A DNA stretch of 33,408 bases from a virus. Shown here in pieces: positions 6,206-12,105 of the stretch. The stretch's first letter is position 1; every line of letters starts with the position of its first letter. Under the pieces are notes generated by a model that saw only the letters and a program-made list of their open reading frames with translations, was not told the origin of the DNA and searched no databases. The stretch is taken from positions 1 through 33,408 of IMG/VR virus record IMGVR_UViG_3300021138_000104. One strand, given 5' to 3'. A program made the position numbers and the translations under genes.

Positions 6206-6358
6206 TCATTTTGAAATAATCTCTAACCATTTCGGAATTGGATGCTGTCCTGACAACCACCTCCGGACCGTCCTCACGCTCACTCCGATCCTAAGCGCGA
6301 AGGCTGTGCGGTTTTCTTTGTTGGATTTTAACATCGCATCGAGCTGTTTAGGTGTCAT
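6206..6358 (-). CDS. 50-aa Cro-like HTH DNA-binding protein
   Basis: The minus-strand frame starts at the ATG complementary to 6356-6358, behind AGGGGGCAAGAA. The product MTPKQLDAMLKSNKENRTAF followed by ALRIGVSVRTVRRWLSGQHPIP is a compact helix-turn-helix of the lambda-repressor/YdaS-like type: helix 2 ENRTAFALRIG, turn, recognition helix SVRTVRRWLSG. At 50 residues it is about the minimum for such a fold. It is the last gene of the minus operon, overlaps its upstream neighbour by 11 bp, and is a likely transcriptional regulator of the phage. Confidence 0.8.
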   Translation of the reverse strand: MTPKQLDAMLKSNKENRTAFALRIGVSVRTVRRWLSGQHPIPKWLEIISK

Positions 6359-6557
6359 TTCTTGCCCCCTGCCTTGTCAGATCGACAAGATCAATTTGCT
6401 TCGATTGATCGCCAAACAATCCACCTACTTCACGTTGAACAACCTTGGGTGTAAGCTTCCGATCTGCTAAACGCTGGGCGTGTTCTTTCATGCTGATAGG
6501 CTCCGCCCCTGAAATTGTGGCTTGCCCGTCCGGCTTCATGGTGCTTTTACTCATCAT
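6348..6557 (-). CDS. Hypothetical 69-aa protein
   Basis: The frame begins MMSKSTMKPDGQATISGAEP and ends in the HTH gene. Two adjacent ATGs (6557 and 6554) follow GGGGTACTG; either could be used. It is hydrophilic, with a probable helix around residues 23-50 (KEHAQRLADRKLTPKVVQRE). No known motif. It overlaps the gene on either side by about 11 bp, so it is embedded in a coupled operon. Confidence 0.55.
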   Translation of the reverse strand: MMSKSTMKPDGQATISGAEPISMKEHAQRLADRKLTPKVVQREVGGLFGDQSKQIDLVDLTRQGARNDT

Positions 6558-6798
6558 CAGTACCCCATCTAATCATGTTTTCGCCATCAACCAGAACAGC
6601 ATCGACTGATCCACTTAAACCTACGCAATCAAGCGCCGCAATAACCGCTTGCATCGCGTCACAAAGCACCCCGCCATTAAATCCCCATCTTTCCACTTCG
6701 TCACTGTGAGCGGGTGCATCGCATACATAGAGCGCCTCAGCGGCCTTTGCTTCGCCATACGATTTGTAATATTCCGTGTTCCAGAATTGTAATTGCAT
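6547..6798 (-). CDS. Hypothetical 83-aa protein with shared leader
   Basis: MQLQFWNTEYYKSYGEAKAA starts a compact mixed helix/strand protein with Cys at 26 and 46 and no recognised motif. The start is fixed by the operon's conserved leader AGGAGAACCACACA directly upstream of the ATG (plus-strand 6799-6812). It is acidic at both ends (SDEVERW, WGTDDE). Function unknown. Confidence 0.6.
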   Translation of the reverse strand: MQLQFWNTEYYKSYGEAKAAEALYVCDAPAHSDEVERWGFNGGVLCDAMQAVIAALDCVGLSGSVDAVLVDGENMIRWGTDDE

Positions 6799-6814
6799 TG
6801 TGTGGTTCTCCTAA

Positions 6815-7243
6815 TTAAAACACGCGAACGGCGTTGCTAAGCTTTTGATTTAAGCCGTATTCTGTGACGGTCGAAACGTCCTGAAAGGGTGCAGCCTGTT
6901 CGAACTGCGCCACTGGCTGGCTCTTGCTGTCGTACTTAACCGGCGCTTCCATCTCAGCCTCAGACCACAAAGCAAGGCCATCTTCGACCTTGTAAGCGTA
7001 ATCCGTTGCAGCCTGATCGGTATCATCGAACCGACAAACAACTTCAAAATAAGTGCCAAAATCATGGCTTTCGCGCTTGATGGAAAGATAAGCGTTCTCC
7101 GGCTCCGGCCCGTATACCTTGCGCAGCGCTTCGATATAGTAGGAGCATTCCAGCTTATTGAGGCGCTCCGCCCCTTCTGTCACGCCAGTTTGAGCGCAAG
7201 CTTCATCCGCTGGGGTTGGGCCAATGTATAAAATGTCAAGCAT
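6815..7243 (-). CDS. Hypothetical 142-aa protein with shared leader
   Basis: MLDILYIGPTPADEACAQTG opens an acidic protein. Residues about 30-90 hold an alternating pattern (ECSYYIEALRKVYG, NAYLSIKRESHDFGTYFEVV, CRFDD) like a small alpha/beta fold. The N-terminal part GPTPADE-CAQ-G resembles early-phage proteins that I cannot name. The ATG follows GGAGAACCACACA. No membrane span or catalytic motif is seen. Confidence 0.6.
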   Translation of the reverse strand: MLDILYIGPTPADEACAQTGVTEGAERLNKLECSYYIEALRKVYGPEPENAYLSIKRESHDFGTYFEVVCRFDDTDQAATDYAYKVEDGLALWSEAEMEAPVKYDSKSQPVAQFEQAAPFQDVSTVTEYGLNQKLSNAVRVF

Positions 7244-7263
7244 TGTGTGGTTCTCCGTGTTGT

Positions 7264-7312
7264 CTGATGGTCATCATCAGGCGCAGCCTTACTGCACGAC
7301 GCCCGAAGGCGT
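7264..7312 (-). other. Two leader hairpins upstream of the 142-aa gene
   Basis: On the minus strand a 5-bp stem closed by a cUUCGg tetraloop (7299-7312; stem ACGCC/GGCGT) is followed by a perfect 6-bp stem (7264-7269 with 7275-7280). Both lie between the stop of the 154-aa gene and the shared leader of the 142-aa gene. There is no U-tract, so mRNA stability or processing is more likely than termination. Confidence 0.5.
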
Positions 7313-7321
7313 TTCGACCTG

Positions 7322-7786
7322 TTAAATCCAAGCGTGTTTCAAAGCATAGCCGCCGTCATGGTCTGGCTGGCCGTTGCGCGTCCCGTGTGGCTCTGGGGTG
7401 CCGTTCGGCCAAAGTGCAGCGCCAAGATTGTAGACGACGCTAAAGCCCATATCCATTCCGCAGCCGGTGACGGTCAAGCCCTGCTTGGCGCGTTTCATAT
7501 CCAGCAACGAAGCAATTGATCCGGTAATGAACAGGGGTTGATTGTCTTTGATGACGTAAAAATCAATGTTACGAGACATGCCAGAGGCTGAAACATGACG
7601 CAGGACGGAATAAACGGTATCACCAGCCTCCAGCAATCCTAACAGGCTCGCAGCCGATTGGATTTTTAAACCGATCTTGCCTTCGCGCTGACTTAGGCGT
7701 TTTCCGCTCAAGAAAGGGCCATCGTAAACCTTTGGGTTATTGGTGGCGATGATCGTCCCGTGTGGCAGTTCGATATAAGCTTGCAT
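7322..7786 (-). CDS. Hypothetical 154-aa protein with shared leader
   Basis: I place the start at MQAYIELPHGTIIATNNPKV because AGGAGGACCACACC lies just upstream; an in-frame extension to 7864 runs through an intergenic hairpin and is unlikely. The protein includes LRHVSASGMSRNIDFYVIKD (residues about 61-80) and GCGMDMGFSVVYNLG, which I recognise as a recurring pattern in uncharacterised phage proteins (hxSxSGMSRxIxxY). The fold looks beta-rich. No known enzyme motif is present. Confidence 0.65.
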   Translation of the reverse strand: MQAYIELPHGTIIATNNPKVYDGPFLSGKRLSQREGKIGLKIQSAASLLGLLEAGDTVYSVLRHVSASGMSRNIDFYVIKDNQPLFITGSIASLLDMKRAKQGLTVTGCGMDMGFSVVYNLGAALWPNGTPEPHGTRNGQPDHDGGYALKHAWI

Positions 7787-7820
7787 GGTGTGGTCCTCCT
7801 GTTTAGTTGCCAGACATTGG

Positions 7821-7860
7821 CAATCTATGATCCGGCCCCGCAAGGCCGGACTGTAGATTG
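7821..7860 (-). other. Long bipartite hairpin in the intergenic gap
   Basis: CAATCTA (7821-7827) pairs perfectly with TAGATTG (7854-7860), and inside it CCGGCC (7832-7837) pairs with GGCCGG (7844-7849), separated by a symmetric 4x4 internal loop. It fills the gap between the 53-aa and 154-aa genes. On the minus strand it is followed by CCAATGTCTGG, not a U-tract, so it is probably an mRNA processing/stability or translational-insulation element. Confidence 0.55.
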
Positions 7861-8022
7861 TCACGCTCTAGGCTCAGCATCTAAGACGGCTTGTCTAAAT
7901 CTTGGGGTCGTTCCCAATAGGTGACAACCTAAATTGTGCCAGAAAATGAAAACGTCTAGAGGCTTCGATCCGTAGCGTTCCGCATAGCCTTCGCATCCGT
8001 CAACGATAAATTTCCACTTCAT
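7861..8022 (-). CDS. Hypothetical 53-aa protein
   Basis: The ATG at 8022 lies behind GGGGGGCGAA and overlaps the stop of the upstream membrane microgene (ATGA); this is preferred over a longer in-frame reading to 8163 that would cover that microgene in another frame. The product (MKWKFIVDGCEGYAERYGSK, then PLDVFIFWHNLGCHLLGT) has two cysteines and a hydrophobic, aromatic middle. No family is recognised. Confidence 0.55.
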   Translation of the reverse strand: MKWKFIVDGCEGYAERYGSKPLDVFIFWHNLGCHLLGTTPRFRQAVLDAEPRA

Positions 8023-8123
8023 TTCGCCCCCCATATCATGCCTGAAATTGTCCAGATTGCAGCGATTAACGAAAGCCAGACGGTCAACTCGTAAAGCGCT
8101 TGCAGCGTGTCGGTCGTGGTCAT
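8019..8123 (-). CDS. 34-aa single-span membrane microprotein
   Basis: This is a 34-codon frame hidden beneath longer spurious frames. Its ATG (complement of 8121-8123) follows GAAAGGCAACGCC, and its stop overlaps the next ATG. The sequence MTTTDTLQALYELTVWLSLI followed by AAIWTISGMIWGAK has one clear transmembrane segment (about 13-31). Size and topology fit a small phage membrane protein, but there is no evidence for a specific role. Confidence 0.6.
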   Translation of the reverse strand: MTTTDTLQALYELTVWLSLIAAIWTISGMIWGAK

Positions 8124-8134
8124 GGCGTTGCCTT

Positions 8135-8695
8135 TCAATAGGGGTTAACGCCGCTCGAAGCATTGCGGCCCTTTACCGTAATTGCTCCGGCTTTGTTCAA
8201 ATAGTCGCGCTTTGCTAGGCTGGCCTTGATGGCCTCAAGCTCTGCGCCTTGGATGCCAAGCCGGTTGAACTGCTCGGCGCGATAGCTGGATTTTAGACCG
8301 CGTATGACAGCCAGAACCTTTTTTTCGGTGTCGGTCAGTTCATCGGTCGAGGCCGGTAAAAGCTTGGTAGCGTCATCAGGGTGAACGTAGAACGTCAGGC
8401 CTAAATCTTTGCCTTGAAACATGACCGAGGCAACGACAGCAAAGCCAGAGCGCAGCGCGATGGTGCATTCTTTCCTGTTGTCGCTGAATGGGGACGACAT
8501 ATCATCAGACGCAGGAACAGCGCGACCGGTTGCAAGTTCAATAGCCTGATAGGTTTCGCGTGATCCACCAGACCATAAACCGGCCTCGGCTGGGATAGTT
8601 ACAATCTCGCAAACGCGAGCGCGAAAGGTCTTTCCGGTATATCCAGCCTTAAGGTAAACTGGAACTTGTGACGGTTCGAGGTGGATCGTGTTCAT
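8135..8695 (-). CDS. Hypothetical 186-aa protein with shared leader
   Basis: The start MNTIHLEPSQVPVYLKAGYT follows GGAGAACCACCC; an upstream in-frame ATG at 8749 lies in the hairpin region and is rejected. Residues 1-110 look beta-rich (RARVCEIVTIPAEAGLWSGG, ECTIALRSGFAVVASVMFQG). A helical C-terminal part (about 115-170, DELTDTEKKVLAVIRGLKSS and QGAELEAIKASLAKRDYLNK) has the pattern of a small winged-helix-like DNA-binding unit. The two-part build suggests an early regulatory or modification protein; no catalytic motif is visible. Confidence 0.6.
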   Translation of the reverse strand: MNTIHLEPSQVPVYLKAGYTGKTFRARVCEIVTIPAEAGLWSGGSRETYQAIELATGRAVPASDDMSSPFSDNRKECTIALRSGFAVVASVMFQGKDLGLTFYVHPDDATKLLPASTDELTDTEKKVLAVIRGLKSSYRAEQFNRLGIQGAELEAIKASLAKRDYLNKAGAITVKGRNASSGVNPY

Positions 8696-8738
8696 GGGTG
8701 GTTCTCCGTGTTGTCGGTTCCTGCATGGCAACCGGTGG

Positions 8739-8762
8739 AAGGCTGGCACGGTGTCCAGCCTT
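8739..8762 (-). other. 8-bp intergenic hairpin
   Basis: AAGGCTGG (8739-8746) and CCAGCCTT (8755-8762) form a perfect 8-bp stem with an 8-base loop, in the gap before the 186-aa gene. No U-tract follows on the minus strand. It is the same kind of gap-filling hairpin as at 7264-7312 and 7821-7860. Confidence 0.5.
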
Positions 8763-8772
8763 CGGCCTGTTG

Positions 8773-8997
8773 TCAGCGCGTTGTTTTTAAATAGTTCGCT
8801 TCAAAGTCCTCAATGTGGAAATGCCAGCCATCGACCTTGATATATTCGTTCTCGTCGGTGCAAAATGCGCGAAAAACACCCTTCAAGTCTGCATCGGGCT
8901 TCACCAGCAAGGTCAAATCGTAGTGCGTCGAGTAGGCTCCGATAAGCTTGGTATAGCCGGAAAGCATTGCAGCCTTTTCCATGATAGTGTCGTGCAT
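8773..8997 (-). CDS. Hypothetical 74-aa protein, first gene of the minus operon
   Basis: MHDTIMEKAAMLSGYTKLIG starts behind GGAGAACCACACT. The rest alternates strand-like and charged segments (HYDLTLLVKPDADLKGVFRA, FCTDENEYIKVDGWHFHIED) and ends in a basic tail. It is the promoter-proximal gene and therefore probably the most strongly expressed of the cluster. Function unknown. Confidence 0.6.
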   Translation of the reverse strand: MHDTIMEKAAMLSGYTKLIGAYSTHYDLTLLVKPDADLKGVFRAFCTDENEYIKVDGWHFHIEDFEANYLKTTR

Positions 8998-9010
8998 AGT
9001 GTGGTTCTCC
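8998..9010 (-). repeat. Shared translation-initiation leader (copy 1 of 5)
   Basis: Read on the minus strand this is AGGAGAACCACACT directly before the ATG. The same leader, GGAGAACCACA-N-ATG with few changes, stands before four other genes of the cluster: plus-strand 8696-8706, 7787-7799, 7244-7256 and 6799-6811. The Shine-Dalgarno core is AGGAG/GGAGAA; the conserved ACCACA spacer goes beyond what ribosome binding requires. Confidence 0.8.
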
Positions 9011-9018
9011 TGTTGACT

Positions 9019-9048
9019 AGGACGTGGTGTCCTGTGCGATACTAGGAC
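9019..9048 (-). promoter_or_regulatory. Mutually exclusive hairpins in the minus-operon leader
   Basis: AGGAC at 9019-9023, GTCCT at 9029-9033 and AGGAC at 9044-9048 allow the middle segment to pair with either flank, giving two alternative 5-bp hairpins just upstream of the first gene's ribosome-binding site. This could be an operator with three half-sites or a simple RNA switch; the stems are short. Confidence 0.35.
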
Positions 9049-9070
9049 GCCGCGGCCGGATTGTTGTCAA
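9039..9070 (-). promoter_or_regulatory. Candidate minus-strand promoter
   Basis: A perfect minus-strand -35 (TTGACA, complement of 9065-9070) lies upstream of TAGTAT (complement of 9039-9044), a fair -10, but the spacer is 20 bases, longer than the 16-18 usual for sigma-70. It would transcribe the nine-gene minus operon. The -35 overlaps that of the divergent plus-strand promoter. Confidence 0.35.
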
Positions 9071-9089
9071 CTGATTTTTATCGTATAAT
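9061..9089 (+). promoter_or_regulatory. Sigma-70-type promoter for the packaging/head operon
   Basis: TTGTTG (9061-9066) and a perfect TATAAT (9084-9089) are separated by exactly 17 bases. The predicted start near 9096 gives an untranslated leader of about 300 bases before the small terminase gene. An inverted repeat right behind it (9103-9123) would suit a repressor. Confidence 0.65.
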
Positions 9090-9102
9090 GTTTTCAATGG
9101 TT

Positions 9103-9123
9103 TATCGGTATGGTCTGCCGATA
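9103..9123. promoter_or_regulatory. Operator-like inverted repeat
   Basis: TATCGG (9103-9108) and CCGATA (9118-9123) form a perfect inverted repeat with a 9-base spacer, starting about 8 bases after the predicted transcription start. It is a plausible site for a dimeric repressor such as the small HTH protein at 6206-6358, or a 5' hairpin in the transcript. Confidence 0.45.
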
Positions 9124-9399
9124 GGTAAGATTTCAAATCGCGCAAATGATTCGGTTTGCTGGTAGTCTAAAGAGTAGAAACAAAAGACCAGCAAAAGACA
9201 GACAGCAGCCGAAGCCAAAGCAGGAAAATTAATCCGCCGCAGTCATCACATTGCCGGCACATAATAAGAAAGAAACAGAGAAGAAGAGAAAGAGGAACAG
9301 GGTAGACGTGTCGCCGGTTTGATTTCCTCCGCTAGATTGATTACAATCAAAGCAGTAGAACGAAATATCAACGGGTTAGCAAAATCGAAGGATTAGAAT
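9124..9399 (+). other. Purine-rich untranslated leader of the terminase operon
   Basis: I find no gene here. From about 9170 to 9300 the plus strand is strikingly rich in A and G and poor in T (for example GAAAGAAACAGAGAAGAAGA). A perfect palindrome-like element TTGATT-AC-AATCAA lies at 9337-9350. GGATTAGAAT before the ATG at 9400 gives only a weak ribosome-binding site. The leader may hold protein-binding or origin/packaging signals. Confidence 0.4.
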
Positions 9400-9774
9400 A
9401 TGGCAAGGGGAGGCTCAAGGGCTGGCGCGGGGCGTAAGGCTGGTACGGGGGATGCTGCCATGCGTAAGATGACGCTGGCGAGGGTTCTAAACTCGATTGA
9501 GAGCGGCCCAGATAAGACGCCCTTGGCCTTTTTGCTGGGTGTAATGCAGGATAATAAGGCATCACTACGCGACCGCATCCAGTGTGGTGTTGCTGCTGCA
9601 CCATATGTTCACCCTAAGCTAGCATCCGTCGAGATCAAGGGCAATGCTTCCGCACCGTTGCAGATACAAAGCGAAATAGGTATAGCTCTCAAGGCCTTAG
9701 CGGAACTTGCTCGTAATCGTGATGAGCTGATTGATATCACTCCATCGGTCTTACTTGAACCAGCTAGTCGCTAA
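9400..9774 (+). CDS. terS: Terminase small subunit
   Basis: This 124-residue protein opens with MARGGSRAGAGRKAGTGDAA; the G-G-x-R-x-G-A-G-R-K basic start is characteristic of phage small terminase subunits. A helical middle (KTPLAFLLGVMQDNKASLRD) and the PYVHPKLASVEIKGN segment also match that family. It recognises the packaging site and loads the large subunit. It stands immediately upstream of the large subunit gene, as usual. The length is typical of short TerS proteins. Confidence 0.85.
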   Translation: MARGGSRAGAGRKAGTGDAAMRKMTLARVLNSIESGPDKTPLAFLLGVMQDNKASLRDRIQCGVAAAPYVHPKLASVEIKGNASAPLQIQSEIGIALKALAELARNRDELIDITPSVLLEPASR

Positions 9775-9882
9775 AAGTGGACGCGGCGTCATCTCTGGGT
9801 AGGACGAGGCGTCCGGAGGTGAGACCCCCCAGCCGGAATTCCGAAGAAAATTCACACCCCCCACCCACCCGGATTCAAATTT
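9775..9882 (+). other. Gap between terminase genes with symmetric repeats; candidate packaging site
   Basis: The 108-base gap holds three inverted repeats: GACGC-G-GCGTC (9780-9790), GGACG-AGG-CGTCC (9802-9814) and the 10-bp palindrome CGGAATTCCG (9834-9843). A C-rich tract (9855-9870) follows. cos or pac signals commonly lie in or next to terS, so this may be the terminase recognition or cleavage site. There is no direct proof, and the large-subunit ATG at 9883 has only a weak ribosome-binding site. Confidence 0.35.
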
Positions 9883-11337
9883 ATGAAAATTACAGAAGCG
9901 ATTGACAAGATACAGACCGGAATGACTGAGCTTGATCCTATTGGTCAGGAAGCTATCTTGGCTAGGTTGGGTTGGTTACAGACTGCGCGGCCTAATCAGG
10001 TTGTGCCTGAGGAGAATGATTGGGCATTTTGCGGGGTTCTTGCGGGGCGTGGATTTGGTAAAACGAGGATGGGTGCGGCATGGGCTTGGTGGAAAGCTTG
10101 GTCTATGCCGAAATCTTACGGGGCAATTATTGCTCCAACGCGGTATGATGCTCAGAGTGTTTGTATTGAAGGACCGGCGGGGATATTGGCTCAGATTCCG
10201 AACGGGGCGGTTAAGTCTTATAATAAGAGTGAATTGAAGATCACGTTGATTAATGGATCGACGATACAGGGATTTTCAGCGAGTGAACCGGATCGTCTAA
10301 GGGGACCGCAGCATCATTGGTCTTGGGGGGACGAGATGGCGGCTTGGGAGAACGGGGACGAAGTTTGGGATATGTTGCAGTTTGGAATGCGATTGGGGGA
10401 TCATCCTCAATCACTATGGACGACGACCCCCCGGCCTACGTCAACGGTACGGAGGCTGGTAAATTTGCAAGGTACAATTTTGATTCGTGGAAGCACGTTT
10501 GATAATGAGAAGAATTTGCCAACTAGCTTTTTTGATAATCTTGCGCAATATAATGGGACTAAGATTGGTAGGCAGGAGCTTATGGGAGAGCTTCTGGATT
10601 CGGAAGATGGTGGGATAATTAAAAGAGATTGGTTTAATATTTGGCCTAGAACTGAGCTTTTGCCACCATTTCAGATGATTGTTGTTTCGCTTGATACGGC
10701 TTTTACTGAAAAAACGAGGAATAAGAAGAGTGGAGATCCAGATCCAACAGCTTGCACAGTGTGGGGTTATTTTGACCATGATGGCATGGTTGGTTTCCTT
10801 TTGCTGGATTGTTGGCAAGATCACTTGGGTTTTCCGGATCTCGTTGAACGCGCCAAGAAAGAAATGAATGTCAGATGGGGCGACGAGGAGTTTAATGCTT
10901 TTATTAAACCCAAAATCGGATCAAGTAAGCCCTACAACATGGGTAAAAAGCCAGATCATCTTATCATCGAAGACAAGGGTTCTGGTATATCCCTTCGGCA
11001 AACTCTTTATCGAGAGGGAATTTTTCCGTTTGGTTATAATCCCGGAAGGGCTTCTAAGCTCCAGCGTCTTCACGCCGTATCGCATTTCTTTGCTTCTGGC
11101 TTAGTTTATGTAGTGGAATCAAAGAGAATGCCGGGAGCACCTGCATCTTGGACGGAGGAAGTGTTGGCTCAGCTTTGTTCCTTTGCTGGGGAAGGCTCCA
11201 TTCGGCATGATGACTATGTAGATTCGACGACACAGGCTTTGCGGTGGATGGCAGATAATGCTAATATCTCCGTAACTGACCAGCCAGAAACAGATTCTCC
11301 CCCGTCCCGTGAAGTGGTAAATCCCTATGCAGCATAA
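9883..11337 (+). CDS. terL: Terminase large subunit (packaging ATPase/nuclease)
   Basis: This 484-residue protein has the Walker A motif GRGFGKT (55-61), the adenine-binding region near residue 40-50, Walker B WSWGDE with catalytic E151 (146-151), and the coupling motif TTPRPT (180-186). The C-terminal RNase H-like nuclease shows D271 (VVSLDTAF), D364 (IIEDKGSG) and the HDDYVDS acids at 442-448. It cuts concatemers and pumps DNA through the portal. Length and motif spacing are normal. It overlaps the next start by 11 bp. Confidence 0.96.
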   Translation: MKITEAIDKIQTGMTELDPIGQEAILARLGWLQTARPNQVVPEENDWAFCGVLAGRGFGKTRMGAAWAWWKAWSMPKSYGAIIAPTRYDAQSVCIEGPAGILAQIPNGAVKSYNKSELKITLINGSTIQGFSASEPDRLRGPQHHWSWGDEMAAWENGDEVWDMLQFGMRLGDHPQSLWTTTPRPTSTVRRLVNLQGTILIRGSTFDNEKNLPTSFFDNLAQYNGTKIGRQELMGELLDSEDGGIIKRDWFNIWPRTELLPPFQMIVVSLDTAFTEKTRNKKSGDPDPTACTVWGYFDHDGMVGFLLLDCWQDHLGFPDLVERAKKEMNVRWGDEEFNAFIKPKIGSSKPYNMGKKPDHLIIEDKGSGISLRQTLYREGIFPFGYNPGRASKLQRLHAVSHFFASGLVYVVESKRMPGAPASWTEEVLAQLCSFAGEGSIRHDDYVDSTTQALRWMADNANISVTDQPETDSPPSREVVNPYAA

Positions 11338-11716
11338 TCCTACAGGTTTTTCACCCCTCGAATTTGCCGATGGCGGGTTTATTAATGGTGGGGATATCAA
11401 TTGGGCTAATTTGACCGATGGAGATGATACTCAAAATCAAATGAACCAAATGATGAGTAGCGGGGGAATGACTCAATCCCCTTTGTCGGCAATGGGAAAT
11501 CAGTTGCAGCAGCCAGATCCATCTCAAATGATGATGCCGCCTTCTTCTTTAATGCTACCTACTGTTTCTGGGTCGCAGCTTGCAATGGCAAAAGGGGGCC
11601 ATGTTACTTCTGTGGCCGGTGCGGAAAAGCTGGCTGCTTTGATTAAAGCGGAATTTGAAAAAAGAGGAATTGATTTCGACAAATGTATGAAAATGTTGGA
11701 ACAAAGACACCAATGA
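11327..11716 (+). CDS. Met/Gln-rich protein with an AKGG motif
   Basis: This 129-residue protein has a disordered, Met/Gln/Ser-rich first two thirds (QNQMNQMMSSGGMTQSPLSA) with FADGGFINGG near the start. Then comes LAMAKGGHVTSVAGAEKLAA (residues about 85-104, K89-G90-G91) and a short C-terminal helix. The K-G-G element recurs in four other proteins of the head and tail modules. It may be a minor virion component. It overlaps terL by 11 bp and the acyltransferase start by 4 bp. Confidence 0.6.
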   Translation: MQHNPTGFSPLEFADGGFINGGDINWANLTDGDDTQNQMNQMMSSGGMTQSPLSAMGNQLQQPDPSQMMMPPSSLMLPTVSGSQLAMAKGGHVTSVAGAEKLAALIKAEFEKRGIDFDKCMKMLEQRHQ

Positions 11717-12105
11717 TTGAGGATATCTTATCCCTTATGGCTCATTCAAAGGTCCACAAGCGGTGGTTTGTGGAAGATATTTTTAATATTATCTTGCCTC
11801 CGTTCGACCTTGGGCATTCTATTGTGGTTCAGGAAAAAGATAAATGTGTTGCTTTTGGGACATTTGCGTTCTTGAGTGACGAAGTTTTAGATAAGTTCTT
11901 TACCGGATCAGGCAAATTAACCCGGAAAGATTTTAACAGTGGCCCCAATATCGTTCTTGTTGATATTATTGCTCCCTATGGTCATGCAAGGGAAATAACA
12001 TCCAAAATAAGGCAGCGTTTGATTGCTTTGGGGCATTGGGGTAAAAAAATAAAATATGTTCGTTACTACGGACCAGTCCGCGTTTTAAAGGAATCTTTGC
12101 TATGA
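11713..12105 (+). CDS. HlyC-like toxin-activating lysine acyltransferase homologue
   Basis: With the ATG at 11713 (ATGA overlap with the previous stop; an ATG at 11683 would add ten residues) this 130-residue protein follows the HlyC/CyaC pattern along its length: S-x-V-H-K-R-W (His15, matching catalytic His23 of HlyC in PLHRNW), ILPPF (ILPAI region), a V-A-F-G-T-F-A-F-L-S-D-E-V segment, K-D-F-NSG (EDWTSG) and LVDIIAPYG with Asp84 (catalytic Asp of IDWIAPFG). Family members transfer fatty acyl chains from acyl-ACP to internal lysines of RTX toxins. No RTX toxin is present here, so the substrate is probably another phage or host protein. It is coupled to the next gene by a 4-bp overlap. Confidence 0.85.
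   Translation: MIEDILSLMAHSKVHKRWFVEDIFNIILPPFDLGHSIVVQEKDKCVAFGTFAFLSDEVLDKFFTGSGKLTRKDFNSGPNIVLVDIIAPYGHAREITSKIRQRLIALGHWGKKIKYVRYYGPVRVLKESLL

Noticed and set aside
7787-7864. N-terminal extension of the 154-aa gene to 7864
   Set aside because: The extension reads through a strong intergenic hairpin, whereas the conserved leader sits immediately before the ATG at 7786.
8023-8163. N-terminal extension of the 53-aa gene to 8163
   Set aside because: It would overlap the membrane microgene in another frame; the internal ATG has a strong GGGGGG site and a coupled ATGA junction.
10441-10824. 127-codon minus-strand frame within terL
   Set aside because: It runs antisense to clear terminase motifs and has no start signal; composition is typical of a chance frame in AT-rich third positions.
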